From the NCBI GenBank assembly GCA_947451875.1, contig CANGBE010000003.1:1-31219 (forward strand): 31,219 nucleotides of DNA, in the 5' to 3' direction. Positions within the stretch are counted from its first letter, which is position 1, and each line of letters begins with the position of its first letter. Origin of the DNA: Sphingomonadaceae bacterium. GTDB lineage: Bacteria > Pseudomonadota > Alphaproteobacteria > Sphingomonadales > Sphingomonadaceae. This document shows, piece by piece, positions 1 to 8,300 of the stretch. The translations under genes and the position numbers were made by a program. The notes below the pieces were generated by a model that saw only the letters and a program-made list of their open reading frames with translations, was not told where the DNA came from and did no database searches.

Positions 1-45
1 AATACGACCAATACAAGAAATTGGGAGACGCCGATCTAGATCGCC

Positions 46-441
46 GTGTCCGCAACCTCAAGGCGCGTGATAGTCGTCGGAATTGGCGCTTGGGTAGCTT
101 TCGCAATAACCTTATTTGCCACGGGGTTTAGTGCGCCAAAACTATCTGTCACAATCGCAAACGGCTCTTTCGCGAACAGCTGTTGCGGCACCATAATTTT
201 AAGAGATGGTCGGATGACAGTAGCAAATCAGCAAGTCGACTATGTCATCGAGAGCGACAAATCGAGCGCCTACGTTTTACCGTCATTTTACGTTGGCGCT
301 TCATCGCAAGGATTTGTTCTCCGCCGCGAGCATTTCCCCCTCAAACTCCGAATCGATAACGACACGCATCCCGGTGAAATCGGATTGTTGGACGATAGCG
401 AAGGTGGACAGTTTAGCTTTCAGCGCGTGAGCGGCAGCTAA
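46..441 (+). CDS. Small membrane-anchored hypothetical protein
   Basis: I do not recognise this 131-residue protein. The chosen start is GTG at 46; an in-frame TAG at 37-39 rules out a longer frame, but no good ribosome binding site is visible, so the start is uncertain. Residues about 7-29 form a hydrophobic segment after two arginines, which fits an uncleaved membrane anchor or signal peptide, leaving a roughly 100-residue polar domain outside the cytoplasm. That domain has a Cys-Cys pair (FANSCCG) near residue 46 and looks beta-rich. Base composition is noticeably less GC-rich than the downstream genes, so it could be accessory DNA. It ends 50 bases before a bidirectional terminator shared with the convergent M23 gene. 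No function is proposed. Confidence 0.55.
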   Translation: MSATSRRVIVVGIGAWVAFAITLFATGFSAPKLSVTIANGSFANSCCGTIILRDGRMTVANQQVDYVIESDKSSAYVLPSFYVGASSQGFVLRREHFPLKLRIDNDTHPGEIGLLDDSEGGQFSFQRVSGS

Positions 442-491
442 GCAACTCAACCCGAGATAACTTTCTCTAAAGGATGAAGCCCAAAAAACAG

Positions 492-524
492 AAAAGGGCG
501 GCAGGTTAACCCCGCCGCCCTTTT
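492..524. terminator. Bidirectional intrinsic terminator between convergent genes
   Basis: A perfect 11-bp inverted repeat (AAAAGGGCGGC at 492-502 and GCCGCCCTTTT at 514-524) encloses an 11-base loop. The GC-rich stem is flanked by an A-run on the left and a T-run on the right, so RNA from either strand makes a hairpin followed by U residues. It lies between the small + gene ending at 441 and the minus-strand M23 peptidase gene ending at 597, and can end both transcripts. Confidence 0.85.
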
Positions 525-596
525 CGGCACCCTCTCCCGAAGTGCCTGTGGCTACCTGCGCCTCTTTCGTGCGCAGTGCAGTTATCTTGAGAATTC

Positions 597-1424
597 TTAT
601 TCCTCGCCGTCGCCCTTCGCGCCGATCACTTCAGCCTGAGCCAGCGTGGCGGGCTTGTAGGCGCCGTCTTGCAGGTAGGGGATCGGGTTGACGGCAGTGC
701 CGGCGATGCGGACTTCGTAATGCAGGTGCGGGCCGGTCGAGCGGCCGGTCGAGCCGACGTAGCCGATCAGATCGCCCTTCTTCACCGGTTCGCCAGCAAC
801 AGCGACGAGGCGTGACATGTGGCCATAGCGGGTTTCAATGTCACCGCCGTGCTCGATCGAAACATAAAGGCCGTAGCTGGAAAACCAGTCAGCGCGGGAA
901 ACGATGCCGTCTGCCGAAGCATAGACCGGGGTGCCCCAGGCTGCGCCAAGATCAACGCCCTTGTGGGCGCGGCGGCCGCCGATCACCGGGTGCCAGCGCA
1001 TACCGAAGCCGCTGGTCAGCGCAGCGGTTTCAACCGGCATACGCGAAGGAATAGCGACAGTGGTGGGCTGCGCGAAAGAAGGAATGGCAGAAACGCCGGA
1101 AACCACGCCCGAACTGCGGACCGGCTGCGACACCGAAACCAGCTGACGGTTGTTACCTTCCAACGCCGACCATGAATTAAACAGCGAACGGAATTCCGCA
1201 TCACCAGCCGTAGCGGCGTTGTCCTGCTTGGCAGCCGTAGCAGCGCGCAGCGGGGCAAGGATGTCAGCATTGGCGCTGGCATTGGCCATGGCAGGATTGG
1301 AAGAAAACAAAGCGGCTGCGGTGGCAAAACCAACCAGCGAGCGAAACTTTGTAATAAGTGCGAAAGCGACCACGAAAAAACCTTTTTTGTCCGAACCGAT
1401 CCCGTTCAACTTCGGCTGGAACAT
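597..1424 (-). CDS. M23 family metallopeptidase (LytM-type peptidoglycan endopeptidase)
   Basis: This 275-residue protein probably cleaves peptide cross-bridges in peptidoglycan in the periplasm, or acts as an activator of amidases. A hydrophobic segment at about residues 16-48 ending in NPAMANA suggests a signal peptide with a long basic n-region. A low-complexity linker follows. The catalytic domain occupies about 130-250: zinc ligands H154 and D158 (RRAHKGVDLG), H202 (YGHMS), and H233/H235 (GPHLHYEV). All M23 metal and catalytic residues are present, so it should be an active enzyme rather than a degenerate LytM factor. The ATG start has AAGG just upstream. It is the last gene of the minus operon, 60 bases after DUF455, and ends at the shared terminator. 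Which cell-wall process it serves cannot be read from the context. Confidence 0.9.
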   Translation of the reverse strand: MFQPKLNGIGSDKKGFFVVAFALITKFRSLVGFATAAALFSSNPAMANASANADILAPLRAATAAKQDNAATAGDAEFRSLFNSWSALEGNNRQLVSVSQPVRSSGVVSGVSAIPSFAQPTTVAIPSRMPVETAALTSGFGMRWHPVIGGRRAHKGVDLGAAWGTPVYASADGIVSRADWFSSYGLYVSIEHGGDIETRYGHMSRLVAVAGEPVKKGDLIGYVGSTGRSTGPHLHYEVRIAGTAVNPIPYLQDGAYKPATLAQAEVIGAKGDGEE

Positions 1425-1484
1425 CCGGCCTTGTCGTTCGTTATTGGAGTTGGTCGGTCCCCCCGCCTTCTCTTGATCCTGTGG

Positions 1485-2291
1485 CTACGTGTCGATTTTA
1501 TCCAAGGCAAGCGCCGCGTAGGCATCCCGCGACAAACCGGCTTTGAGCCGCGCCGAGTCGTTGAACGGCGGCTTAACGCGCCCGCCAAAGTGGCGCGAAA
1601 CCAAGGAAATCCACAATTCATCCACATCGATTCGGCGGGCCGCGGCGAGTGCGGCGAAGTGAGTTGCGCCGATTCGGACATGGTCAATTTCATCATCAAG
1701 GATTCGTTCCAGCAGCCTCGCCCCGCGCTCATCACCAAAGGCGCGCACCCGCTCGATCATCATCGGCGTGGCATCCAGTCCGCGTGCCTCAAGCACCATC
1801 GGCACCACTGCCAGCCGCGCCGAAACATCGTGAGCGGTGGCTTGCGCCGATTCCCAAAGGCCATCGTGCGCTGGTAGATCGCCATAACCGGCGCCCATAC
1901 CGCGCAGGTGCCGCGCGATCATCATGAAATGCGATGCCTCGTCCGCCGCGACCTTCAGGAAATCGCCGGTGAACTTTGCGCCCATTTCACCGCCGAACCG
2001 CCCGGCCATATCGAGCGCGAGGTCTATCGCGACAAATTCGATATGTGCGATTGAATGCCACAGCGCGATCCGGCTGCGCTCCGACCCGCCGCGCCCGCGC
2101 TTGGGCATCCGGTTTGGCGGCAGCAGCTCAGGCCGCTCTGGACGCGCAGGCCGATCAGGCATGGGGGTGTCGAAGGTGAAGTCCAACCGCCCCAGCCGCC
2201 AATCGCGCGCCAGCTTTCGCGTCGCCATGGCCTTCGCAAACGGATCGCCAGTCTCCAGCGCGGCGCAGATCGCCGCTGTGAGGGAGGTCAC
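1485..2291 (-). CDS. DUF455 family ferritin-like protein
   Basis: This 268-residue protein belongs to the DUF455 ferritin-like family. These proteins are four-helix bundles with a predicted di-iron site, and their physiological role is not established. Candidate metal ligands are visible as Glu/His motifs: H83 and E85 (IAHIEF), E118 and H121 (DEASHF), E168 (VLEARG), and E201 and H204 (DDEIDHV). There is no signal peptide, so it is cytoplasmic. The start is GTG at 2291, 13 bases after the peroxiredoxin stop, with only a weak ribosome binding site, which suggests translational dependence on the upstream gene. Its place directly after a peroxiredoxin gene is compatible with an oxidative-stress or iron-related role, but that is inference from neighbourhood only. 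Confidence 0.85.
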   Translation of the reverse strand: MTSLTAAICAALETGDPFAKAMATRKLARDWRLGRLDFTFDTPMPDRPARPERPELLPPNRMPKRGRGGSERSRIALWHSIAHIEFVAIDLALDMAGRFGGEMGAKFTGDFLKVAADEASHFMMIARHLRGMGAGYGDLPAHDGLWESAQATAHDVSARLAVVPMVLEARGLDATPMMIERVRAFGDERGARLLERILDDEIDHVRIGATHFAALAAARRIDVDELWISLVSRHFGGRVKPPFNDSARLKAGLSRDAYAALALDKIDT

Positions 2292-2304
2292 AGTCTTGGC
2301 AACT

Positions 2305-2778
2305 TCACAGAGCCTTCGCGGCCTCCAGCACCTCGGCGGCGTGGCCTTTGACCTTCACCTTGTCCCAGACGCGGGCGATTTTGCCATCGGCATCCAGCAG
2401 ATAAGTAGTGCGGACCATGCCCATATAGGTGCGGCCATAGTTGACCTTTTCGGCCCACACGCCCAGCGCGTCCGACAGGCCACCGGTCTCGGCATCGCTG
2501 GCGAGCGGGGCGGTGAGGCCGTATTTGGCGATGAATTTTGTGTGCCGTGCGGGGGAATCCTTCGAGACGCCGAGCAGCGCCACACCGGCACTGGCGAATT
2601 CTGCCGAGAGCGCAGTAAAGTCCTGATTTTCGACGGTGCAGCCAGGCGTATCATCCTTGGGGTAGAAGAAGATCACCGCCTTCTTGCCCTTCAGGTCAGA
2701 CGGCGAAATGCTGCCGCCATCGGGCGTGGTCATCGCGATGTCGGGCATCGTGTCGCCGACGGATAGCTTGTTGCTCAT
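2305..2778 (-). CDS. bcp: PrxQ/Bcp-type peroxiredoxin, single-cysteine variant
   Basis: This 157-residue thioredoxin-fold peroxidase reduces hydrogen peroxide and organic hydroperoxides in the cytoplasm. The active-site stretch FFYPKDDTPGCTVE (about residues 37-50) places the peroxidatic cysteine at C47. In the classical Bcp/PrxQ pattern a resolving cysteine sits five residues later (CTxEAC); here that position is Q52, and no other cysteine occurs anywhere in the protein. It should therefore work as a 1-Cys enzyme needing an external thiol. The C-terminal RTTYLLDADGKIARVW motif is typical of the family. The ATG start overlaps the glnE stop as ATGA, with AGGGAAAG just upstream inside glnE, so translation is coupled. 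DUF455 follows after 13 bases. Confidence 0.92.
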   Translation of the reverse strand: MSNKLSVGDTMPDIAMTTPDGGSISPSDLKGKKAVIFFYPKDDTPGCTVENQDFTALSAEFASAGVALLGVSKDSPARHTKFIAKYGLTAPLASDAETGGLSDALGVWAEKVNYGRTYMGMVRTTYLLDADGKIARVWDKVKVKGHAAEVLEAAKAL

Positions 2779-5495
2779 GGAACTTTCCCTTCGATTTTCT
2801 CGCCGAATACCTGTGCCCAGACAGCGGCTACAACCTTGCGCGCATCAGCGAATCCAGCGATCATTTCGTCCCAATCGCTGCATTGGCCTGCGCTTGCAAG
2901 CGCAGGCCGCACGCCAGGCGGCGGAATTTCCGAATCGGGTGCGAGTAGGCGGCCGGCGACCAGCAATCGAGTCAGCCGGTCATGCGCGGGAAGCAATGTC
3001 CCGGGCACCAGTCCTGACTCGATCAGCGCCTTGATGGCATCTGGCAGCGACGGCACTAGCCCCTCGCCTTCGCGCAGTTGCAGATAGTGGACAATGAACT
3101 CTACATCAACGAGCCCGCCGCGCGCCAGCTTGGCATCGAGCGGGCCCTGCGCGGGCTTATGATGCGCCATTTCCGCGCGCATTTCGAGGACATCCGCGCG
3201 CAATTTGGCCTTATCGCGGGGTGCGGTGAGCACGCCCTGTACCAGTTCAGCGAGCTGCGCTTTGGCAGCTTCCGGGCCGAACAGCGGGCGCGCACGGCAC
3301 AGCGCCATGTGCTCCCAGGTCCAGGCCTCTTCCCGCTGATAGCGCTCAAAGCTGTCAAAGCTCACCGCCAAAGGCCCGCTCTTGCCCGAGGGACGCAGCC
3401 GGGTATCGACCTCATACAGCGCGCCTTCCGCCGTTGGCACCGTCAGCGCGGCACCAAACCGGGGGGCGAGGCGGTTGAAATAGAGCGTCGCGCCAAGCCG
3501 GCGTTCACCGTCCGATTCGCCTTCGTGATCGCCGGTGAACAGGTAAACCAAATCGAGATCGGAGGCGTGAGTCAGCGCCCCACCGCCGAACCGGCCGAGC
3601 CCAAGCACCACCAAATCGCATCCGGCAACGCGGCCGTGGACGCTCTCGAATTCCGCCAACGTCGCATCACCCAGCACGGCTAGCGCCGCTTGCGCCACTC
3701 GCGCATTGGCGGAGGCAATAATCAGCGGATCGGTCGCCGCCTCGATCAGTTGCACGCCCAGAGCAAAGCGCTTTTCGCCGACTTTGCGCCGCACGCGATC
3801 GAGCAGACGCTCGTAATCGTCGCCCGCTTCACCGGCGGAAAATTCGGCGACCAGATCATCCACCGATCCCGGCAGATCGAAAGCGCTGGCATCGATCAGC
3901 GCATCGAGCAGATCACCGCGCCGGGCCAGGGCATCAGCGAGCGGCGGGGCGAGGCCGAGCACTTTGGCGGTGAGATCCAGCAGCGCCGGGCGTGCCTCGA
4001 GCAACTGGAACAGGCCCAGAGCAGACGGTAGCCGGGTGAGCAGCTCTTCCCATCGATTGAACGCTCGGCGCGGTTCCGGCGAGCGGGCCAGCGCGGCTAG
4101 CAATGGCGACTGGATCGCCTGAAAGGCCGTCTGCGCTGCCTCGCTGCGCATGGCTTTGAGCTTGCCCGAATGCCAGCCTTCGATCCGGCCCGAGAGTTCA
4201 ACGGGCGTTTCAAAACCCAGCGCATCAAGTTCTGCCGCAAGCCGCTTTCCGCTTGCAGGCGGCGGCGCGGAAGGCGCGGCGTCTGAGGCGTGTTGCGCGA
4301 TCAGCGCGTCATAGCGGGCAGCCACCGCATCGGTGATGCTGGCGATTTCCTTGACCAGCGCCTTACCGTCTTTCAGCCCATCAAGCCGTGCCACGTTATC
4401 AAGCGCTGCCTTGTCTTCTGGCAGCGTGTGGGTCTGCTGATCGCCGACCATTTGCAGCCTGTGTTCGATTGCCCGCAGCCGGTCATAACTGGTGCCCAGC
4501 ACCTCTGCATCTGAGGCAGAAATGATCCCCGCTGCGGCCAGCGCATCAAGCGTTGCCCGCACCCCTCGCAGCCGCAGCGCTGGATTGCGACCACCGTGGA
4601 TCAGCTGGTGGGTCTGGGCGAAGAATTCGATCTCGCGGATGCCGCCAAGCCCGCGTTTGACATCAAAACCCGGCCCCGGCGTCTCGCTACCCTCCTGCGT
4701 GGCGCGGATCTGCGCAGTGAGGCGGCCAATCTCGGCGATGGCCCCGAAATCCAGACTCTTGCGCCAAACAAAGGGCCGGATGGCCTTGAGGAAAGCCTCA
4801 CCTGCGGGAATGTCTCCTGCACAAGCCCGTGCACGAATAAAGGCCGCGCGTTCCCAAGCCAGCGCCGAGCTTTCATAATGGCTCAGCGCCGCATCAACCG
4901 GGATCGCCAGTGGGCTTACCTCTGACTGTGGGCGCAGCCGCAGATCGACTCGGAAGACATAGCCCTCGCCATCCACCCGGCTGAGTGTTTGGACAATATC
5001 GCGGGCATAACGCGCCGCCGCCTCGCCCGGCTCCTCGCGTGTCCGGTGCGGCAGGGTGGCAGGATCGTAAAGCAGGATCGGATCAATGTCGGAGGAATAG
5101 TTGAGCTCACCCGCGCCGTGTTTGCCGAGCGCCAGCGCGATCATCCCGGCGGGTTCAGTATCGGGCATACGGCTGAGCAGGACATGGCGGATCGCCGCAT
5201 CCAGAGCGCGGTCGGCAAAGGCGGAAAGTTCGCTGGTCACGCGGGTGAGCGGAAAGGCTCCAGCAAGGTCGCCAATGCCCAGCGCCAGTGCCAGGGCGCG
5301 CCGTTCACGCCGCAGGGCTGCAGGCACATCGCCCGCGCCCTCGCCAGCCTTCCGCGCACGGGCCATCGCCTCCTCGCCGCGCCCTTCGGCAAGCAGGGCG
5401 GCCAAATCATGTTCGCGATCAAGCAAACGGGCGAGAAACGGCGAATGCTTGCGCGCCCTGGCGATTGCGCCGGTCCAGTCGGGTTCAACGTCCAT
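2775..5495 (-). CDS. glnE: Bifunctional glutamine synthetase adenylyltransferase/deadenylyltransferase
   Basis: GlnE adds AMP to, and removes it from, glutamine synthetase in response to PII and glutamine, tuning ammonium assimilation. With the ATG at 5495 the protein has 906 residues, in the usual range. Two nucleotidyltransferase cores are visible: the N-terminal deadenylylase (GKHGAGELNYSSDID, about 118-140) and the C-terminal adenylylase (GLGRFGGGALTHASDLD, about 620-645). Each is followed by its helical glnD-type motif (GLGGIREIEFFAQ and ARGGLVDVEFIV). The frame is open to 5636, but that start would add 47 unusual residues, overlap the divergent M28 gene and consume the promoter region; MDVEPDWTGAI is the likely true N-terminus. 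It is the first gene of a four-gene minus operon and overlaps the peroxiredoxin gene by four bases. Confidence 0.95.
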   Translation of the reverse strand: MDVEPDWTGAIARARKHSPFLARLLDREHDLAALLAEGRGEEAMARARKAGEGAGDVPAALRRERRALALALGIGDLAGAFPLTRVTSELSAFADRALDAAIRHVLLSRMPDTEPAGMIALALGKHGAGELNYSSDIDPILLYDPATLPHRTREEPGEAAARYARDIVQTLSRVDGEGYVFRVDLRLRPQSEVSPLAIPVDAALSHYESSALAWERAAFIRARACAGDIPAGEAFLKAIRPFVWRKSLDFGAIAEIGRLTAQIRATQEGSETPGPGFDVKRGLGGIREIEFFAQTHQLIHGGRNPALRLRGVRATLDALAAAGIISASDAEVLGTSYDRLRAIEHRLQMVGDQQTHTLPEDKAALDNVARLDGLKDGKALVKEIASITDAVAARYDALIAQHASDAAPSAPPPASGKRLAAELDALGFETPVELSGRIEGWHSGKLKAMRSEAAQTAFQAIQSPLLAALARSPEPRRAFNRWEELLTRLPSALGLFQLLEARPALLDLTAKVLGLAPPLADALARRGDLLDALIDASAFDLPGSVDDLVAEFSAGEAGDDYERLLDRVRRKVGEKRFALGVQLIEAATDPLIIASANARVAQAALAVLGDATLAEFESVHGRVAGCDLVVLGLGRFGGGALTHASDLDLVYLFTGDHEGESDGERRLGATLYFNRLAPRFGAALTVPTAEGALYEVDTRLRPSGKSGPLAVSFDSFERYQREEAWTWEHMALCRARPLFGPEAAKAQLAELVQGVLTAPRDKAKLRADVLEMRAEMAHHKPAQGPLDAKLARGGLVDVEFIVHYLQLREGEGLVPSLPDAIKALIESGLVPGTLLPAHDRLTRLLVAGRLLAPDSEIPPPGVRPALASAGQCSDWDEMIAGFADARKVVAAVWAQVFGEKIEGKVP

Positions 5496-5571
5496 CCTCG
5501 CGAAGTGCGCCTTCCTTGCTGACGGATCAAGAGAGCGTCTTGCGCTGGTCCGGCCTATTTGCCACACCCTG

Positions 5572-5596
5572 CGCCAATCGCCGCCCGCGATTGGCG
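5572..5596. promoter_or_regulatory. Perfect inverted repeat in the glnE/M28 divergent promoter region
   Basis: CGCCAATCGC (5572-5581) and its exact complement GCGATTGGCG (5587-5596) flank a five-base spacer. The element sits in the 127-base gap between the divergent starts of glnE (5495) and the M28 peptidase gene (5623), ending 26 bases before the latter's ATG. It could be an operator for a dimeric regulator or a 5' UTR hairpin. Symmetry and position are seen directly; function is inferred. Confidence 0.5.
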
Positions 5597-5610
5597 GCAT
5601 CAAGACAAGC

Positions 5611-5616
5611 GAAAGG
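5611..5616 (+). promoter_or_regulatory. Ribosome binding site deciding the M28 peptidase start
   Basis: GAAAGG lies six bases before the ATG at 5623. The reading frame is open for another 174 codons upstream, but that part runs antisense to glnE. This site and the signal peptide that follows fix the start at 5623. Confidence 0.7.
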
Positions 5617-5622
5617 TCGCCG

Positions 5623-7287
5623 ATGACAATCTCCACTCACAAGCTCAGGCTGCTTGCCTCCGCACTCGCTCTCTCCGCCCTCGCCGTCAGCGGCATAGGC
5701 GGGGCTGCGCCAAAGGCTCCGGCTATTGACACCGCGCTGATGAAGACTGTCGTGCAACGCCTCTCTGCTGACGATTTCGAAGGTCGGGGACCAAGCAGCG
5801 CCGCCGAACCCAAGGTACTCAACTACATCATCGCTCAGTTCACAGCAGCGGGGCTGAAGCCCGGTAATCACGGATTGTGGCTGCAGGACGTGCCGACGGT
5901 TGAGATTACCGGTAACAATTATTCGCCGCTGACAGTGACCGGCGGCTCTACTCCTCTGAGCTTCAATCAGGGCACAGATTTCGTTGCCGCAAGCTATCGT
6001 GTGACGCCGCATACCGAGCTGAAAGATGCCGAGATGGTCTTCGTTGGCTATGGCATCAATGCGCCGGAACTCGGCTGGAATGATTATGCCGGGCAGGACA
6101 TGCAAGGCAAGATCGCAGTGATCCTCGTCAACGATCCCGACTATGCGATGGAAGGCGAAGGGGGGCTCTTCAAGGGTCGCCGGATGACCTATTATGGCCG
6201 CTGGACCTACAAGTTTGAGGAAGCCGCAAGGCAAGGTGCAGCCGGAGCGCTAATCGTCCACGACACTTTCCCTGCCGCCTATGGTTGGAACGTGGTGCAG
6301 TCGAGCTGGTCAAAATCGCAGCTCTACCTTCAGAGCGCCAATGATGGCGCCGATCAGACTATGGCCAATGGCTGGATGCAAAAGCGCGTGGCGGAAAGCA
6401 TCATGGCTTCGGCGGGCAAGGACTTCGGCAGCCTGGTCACCGCTGCCGGGCAGAAGGGCTTTCGAGCTGTGCCGCTAGGGCTGAAAGCCTCTGTTTCTTT
6501 TGACAACAAGACGCGCAAATCAAACTCGCACAATGTCGTCGGCATTCTGCCCGGCAAAGTCGCGCCCAAGGAATATGTGCTCTATTCGGCGCACTGGGAT
6601 CACCTCGGTCGCTGCAAGGCCGATGCGCGCGGCGATGACATCTGCAACGGCGCGGTTGACAATGCCACTGGCGTCGGGGCGCTGACCGCGATCGCCAAGG
6701 CCAGCGTCAGGGCGGGTGCCGCGCGGCGTAGTCAGGTTTTCGTTGCCTTGACGCTCGAGGAATCGGGGCTGCTCGGCTCGAAGTGGTATGCCGAGCACCC
6801 GGTCTACCCGCTGCGGCAGACTGTGGGCGGGGCGAATATGGATGCCCTTTCGCCCACCGGCGCTGCGAAGGACTATTCGATGACCGGTGGCGACAAGTCA
6901 GAGCTGACTGCGCTGTTCCGCAAGGCCTTGGCCGAAAAGGGTCTGGTCGAAGCGCCCGAGGATAGCCCGGAGAAGGGCGGCTATTATCGCTCTGACCACT
7001 TCTCGATGGCCAAGCTCGGCGTGCCGATGTTCGATATCGGCCGCGGCATCGATCTGATGAACGGCGGCAAGGAAGCCGGCAAAGCAGCGCGCGATGATTA
7101 CACCAATAACCGCTATCACCAGCCAAGCGACGAATACTCAACCAAGTGGGATTGGTCGGGGATCAATCAGGACGTCAGCCTGCTCTATCGCCTCGGCCAC
7201 ATGCTGGCTGACAGCAAGGATTGGCCGAACTGGCATGAAGGCGACGAGTTCCGCGCAATCCGCGATAAGAGCCGCGCAGGAAAGTAA
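5623..7287 (+). CDS. Secreted M28 family zinc aminopeptidase with PA domain
   Basis: This 554-residue exopeptidase probably removes N-terminal residues from peptides in the periplasm or outside the cell. Residues 1-28 (HKLRLLASALALSALAVSG) are a clear signal peptide. A protease-associated (PA) insert fits about 130-260, where DYAGQDMQGKIAVILVND and GAAGALIVHD are typical. The M28 di-zinc ligands are complete: H324 and D326 (SAHWDHLG), D346 (GAVDNATG), E379/E380 (LTLEESG), D407 (NMDALS) and H459 (RSDHFSM). Length and order match the secreted PA-containing M28 peptidases common in sphingomonads. It is followed after three bases by the agmatine deiminase gene, so the two are co-transcribed. Substrate preference cannot be read from the sequence. 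Confidence 0.93.
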   Translation: MTISTHKLRLLASALALSALAVSGIGGAAPKAPAIDTALMKTVVQRLSADDFEGRGPSSAAEPKVLNYIIAQFTAAGLKPGNHGLWLQDVPTVEITGNNYSPLTVTGGSTPLSFNQGTDFVAASYRVTPHTELKDAEMVFVGYGINAPELGWNDYAGQDMQGKIAVILVNDPDYAMEGEGGLFKGRRMTYYGRWTYKFEEAARQGAAGALIVHDTFPAAYGWNVVQSSWSKSQLYLQSANDGADQTMANGWMQKRVAESIMASAGKDFGSLVTAAGQKGFRAVPLGLKASVSFDNKTRKSNSHNVVGILPGKVAPKEYVLYSAHWDHLGRCKADARGDDICNGAVDNATGVGALTAIAKASVRAGAARRSQVFVALTLEESGLLGSKWYAEHPVYPLRQTVGGANMDALSPTGAAKDYSMTGGDKSELTALFRKALAEKGLVEAPEDSPEKGGYYRSDHFSMAKLGVPMFDIGRGIDLMNGGKEAGKAARDDYTNNRYHQPSDEYSTKWDWSGINQDVSLLYRLGHMLADSKDWPNWHEGDEFRAIRDKSRAGK

Positions 7288-7290
7288 CCC

Positions 7291-8280
7291 ATGACCTATC
7301 ATATGCTGCGGATGCCCCCCGAATGGCATCCGCAGGACTGGCTGTGGATCGGCTTTCCGCACGATCCGGTGGAATGGCCGGGGTTCCTCGGGGCCGCGCA
7401 GGAGCAGATTGCCGCTTTCGCCAATGCAGTGGCAGAGAGCGGGCAGGAGGTTCGGCTGATCGTTCGCGATGAGATCAATGCGGCGCGCGCCCGTTTGCTC
7501 GTTTCTGGCGCTGTAAAGATCGAGCAACGCACCTATGGCGATGTTTGGCTGCGCGACACCGGGCCTTTGGTTGTAGCCGGCCCGGCTGGCGAACGTATTG
7601 CCCGGCGCTTTGGCTTCAATGGCTGGGGCGGCAAGTATCTGATGGACGGCGACCAGACCATTGGTGGTGAACTGGCCGACGATGCCGGGCTTGAGGTGAC
7701 GACAGCGGACTGGGTGCTCGAAGGTGGGGCACTCGATACGGATGGCACCGGTCTGGTGGCAACGACCGAGCAATGCCTGCTCAACCCCAACCGCAACCCG
7801 CACCTCTCTCGCGGCGAAATCGAACTGAAGTTGGAACGCGATCTCGGGTTCGAGCGGGTACTGTGGCTGGGTGACGGCCTAATCAATGACCATACCGATG
7901 GCCATGTCGATAATCTCGCCCGCTTTGTTGCCCCCGGTGTACTCGCTCTGCCACGCGCCACAGGCAGCGATGACCCCAATGCGGCGATCTATGCCGATGC
8001 TAAGGCGCGCGCCGAAGCTTTCGGCCTGGCGGTGCGCGAGGTGCCATCGCCGGGACGGGTCGAAACAGAAGGCAGGATTGAACCGGCGAGCTACATGAAC
8101 TTCTGCATCACCTCAAAGCTGGTGGTTGTGCCGACCTATGGCACGCCGCACGATGCCGAAGGGGTAGCGGCAATCGCTGCGCTGTTCCCGGATCGCGACT
8201 GTGTAGGTGTGCTGGCTGATGCCGTGCTGGCGGGCGGCGGGTCGTTTCACTGTGCCAGCCAACAGATGCCTTCGGTGTAA
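7291..8280 (+). CDS. aguA: Agmatine deiminase family protein (guanidino-group hydrolase)
   Basis: Members hydrolyse agmatine to N-carbamoylputrescine and ammonia, or deiminate arginine in peptides (bacterial peptidyl-arginine deiminase branch). The 329-residue length is usual. The guanidine-modifying catalytic set is present: D89 (WLRDTGP), E144 (LEGGALD), H201, H205 and D207 (HTDGHVDN), and nucleophile C321 (GGGSFHCASQQ). No signal peptide is seen, so it should be cytoplasmic, which favours agmatine over protein substrates. The ATG lies three bases after the M28 peptidase stop. No carbamoylputrescine amidase (aguB) is adjacent, so the rest of a putrescine route would have to lie elsewhere. 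The family assignment is firm; the gene symbol is less so. Confidence 0.85.
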   Translation: MTYHMLRMPPEWHPQDWLWIGFPHDPVEWPGFLGAAQEQIAAFANAVAESGQEVRLIVRDEINAARARLLVSGAVKIEQRTYGDVWLRDTGPLVVAGPAGERIARRFGFNGWGGKYLMDGDQTIGGELADDAGLEVTTADWVLEGGALDTDGTGLVATTEQCLLNPNRNPHLSRGEIELKLERDLGFERVLWLGDGLINDHTDGHVDNLARFVAPGVLALPRATGSDDPNAAIYADAKARAEAFGLAVREVPSPGRVETEGRIEPASYMNFCITSKLVVVPTYGTPHDAEGVAAIAALFPDRDCVGVLADAVLAGGGSFHCASQQMPSV

Positions 8281-8300
8281 GACCGCCCAATCCACCACGC

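Noticed and set aside
1371..1392. AAAAAACCTTTTTT run inside the M23 gene start as a possible slippage site
   Set aside because: The M23 frame is intact through the run and the translated signal peptide is normal. Nothing indicates programmed slippage.
5496..5636. Longer glnE start at 5636
   Set aside because: It would overlap the divergent M28 peptidase start and use up the promoter gap, and the extra 47 residues do not look like GlnE. The ATG at 5495 gives a family-like N-terminus.
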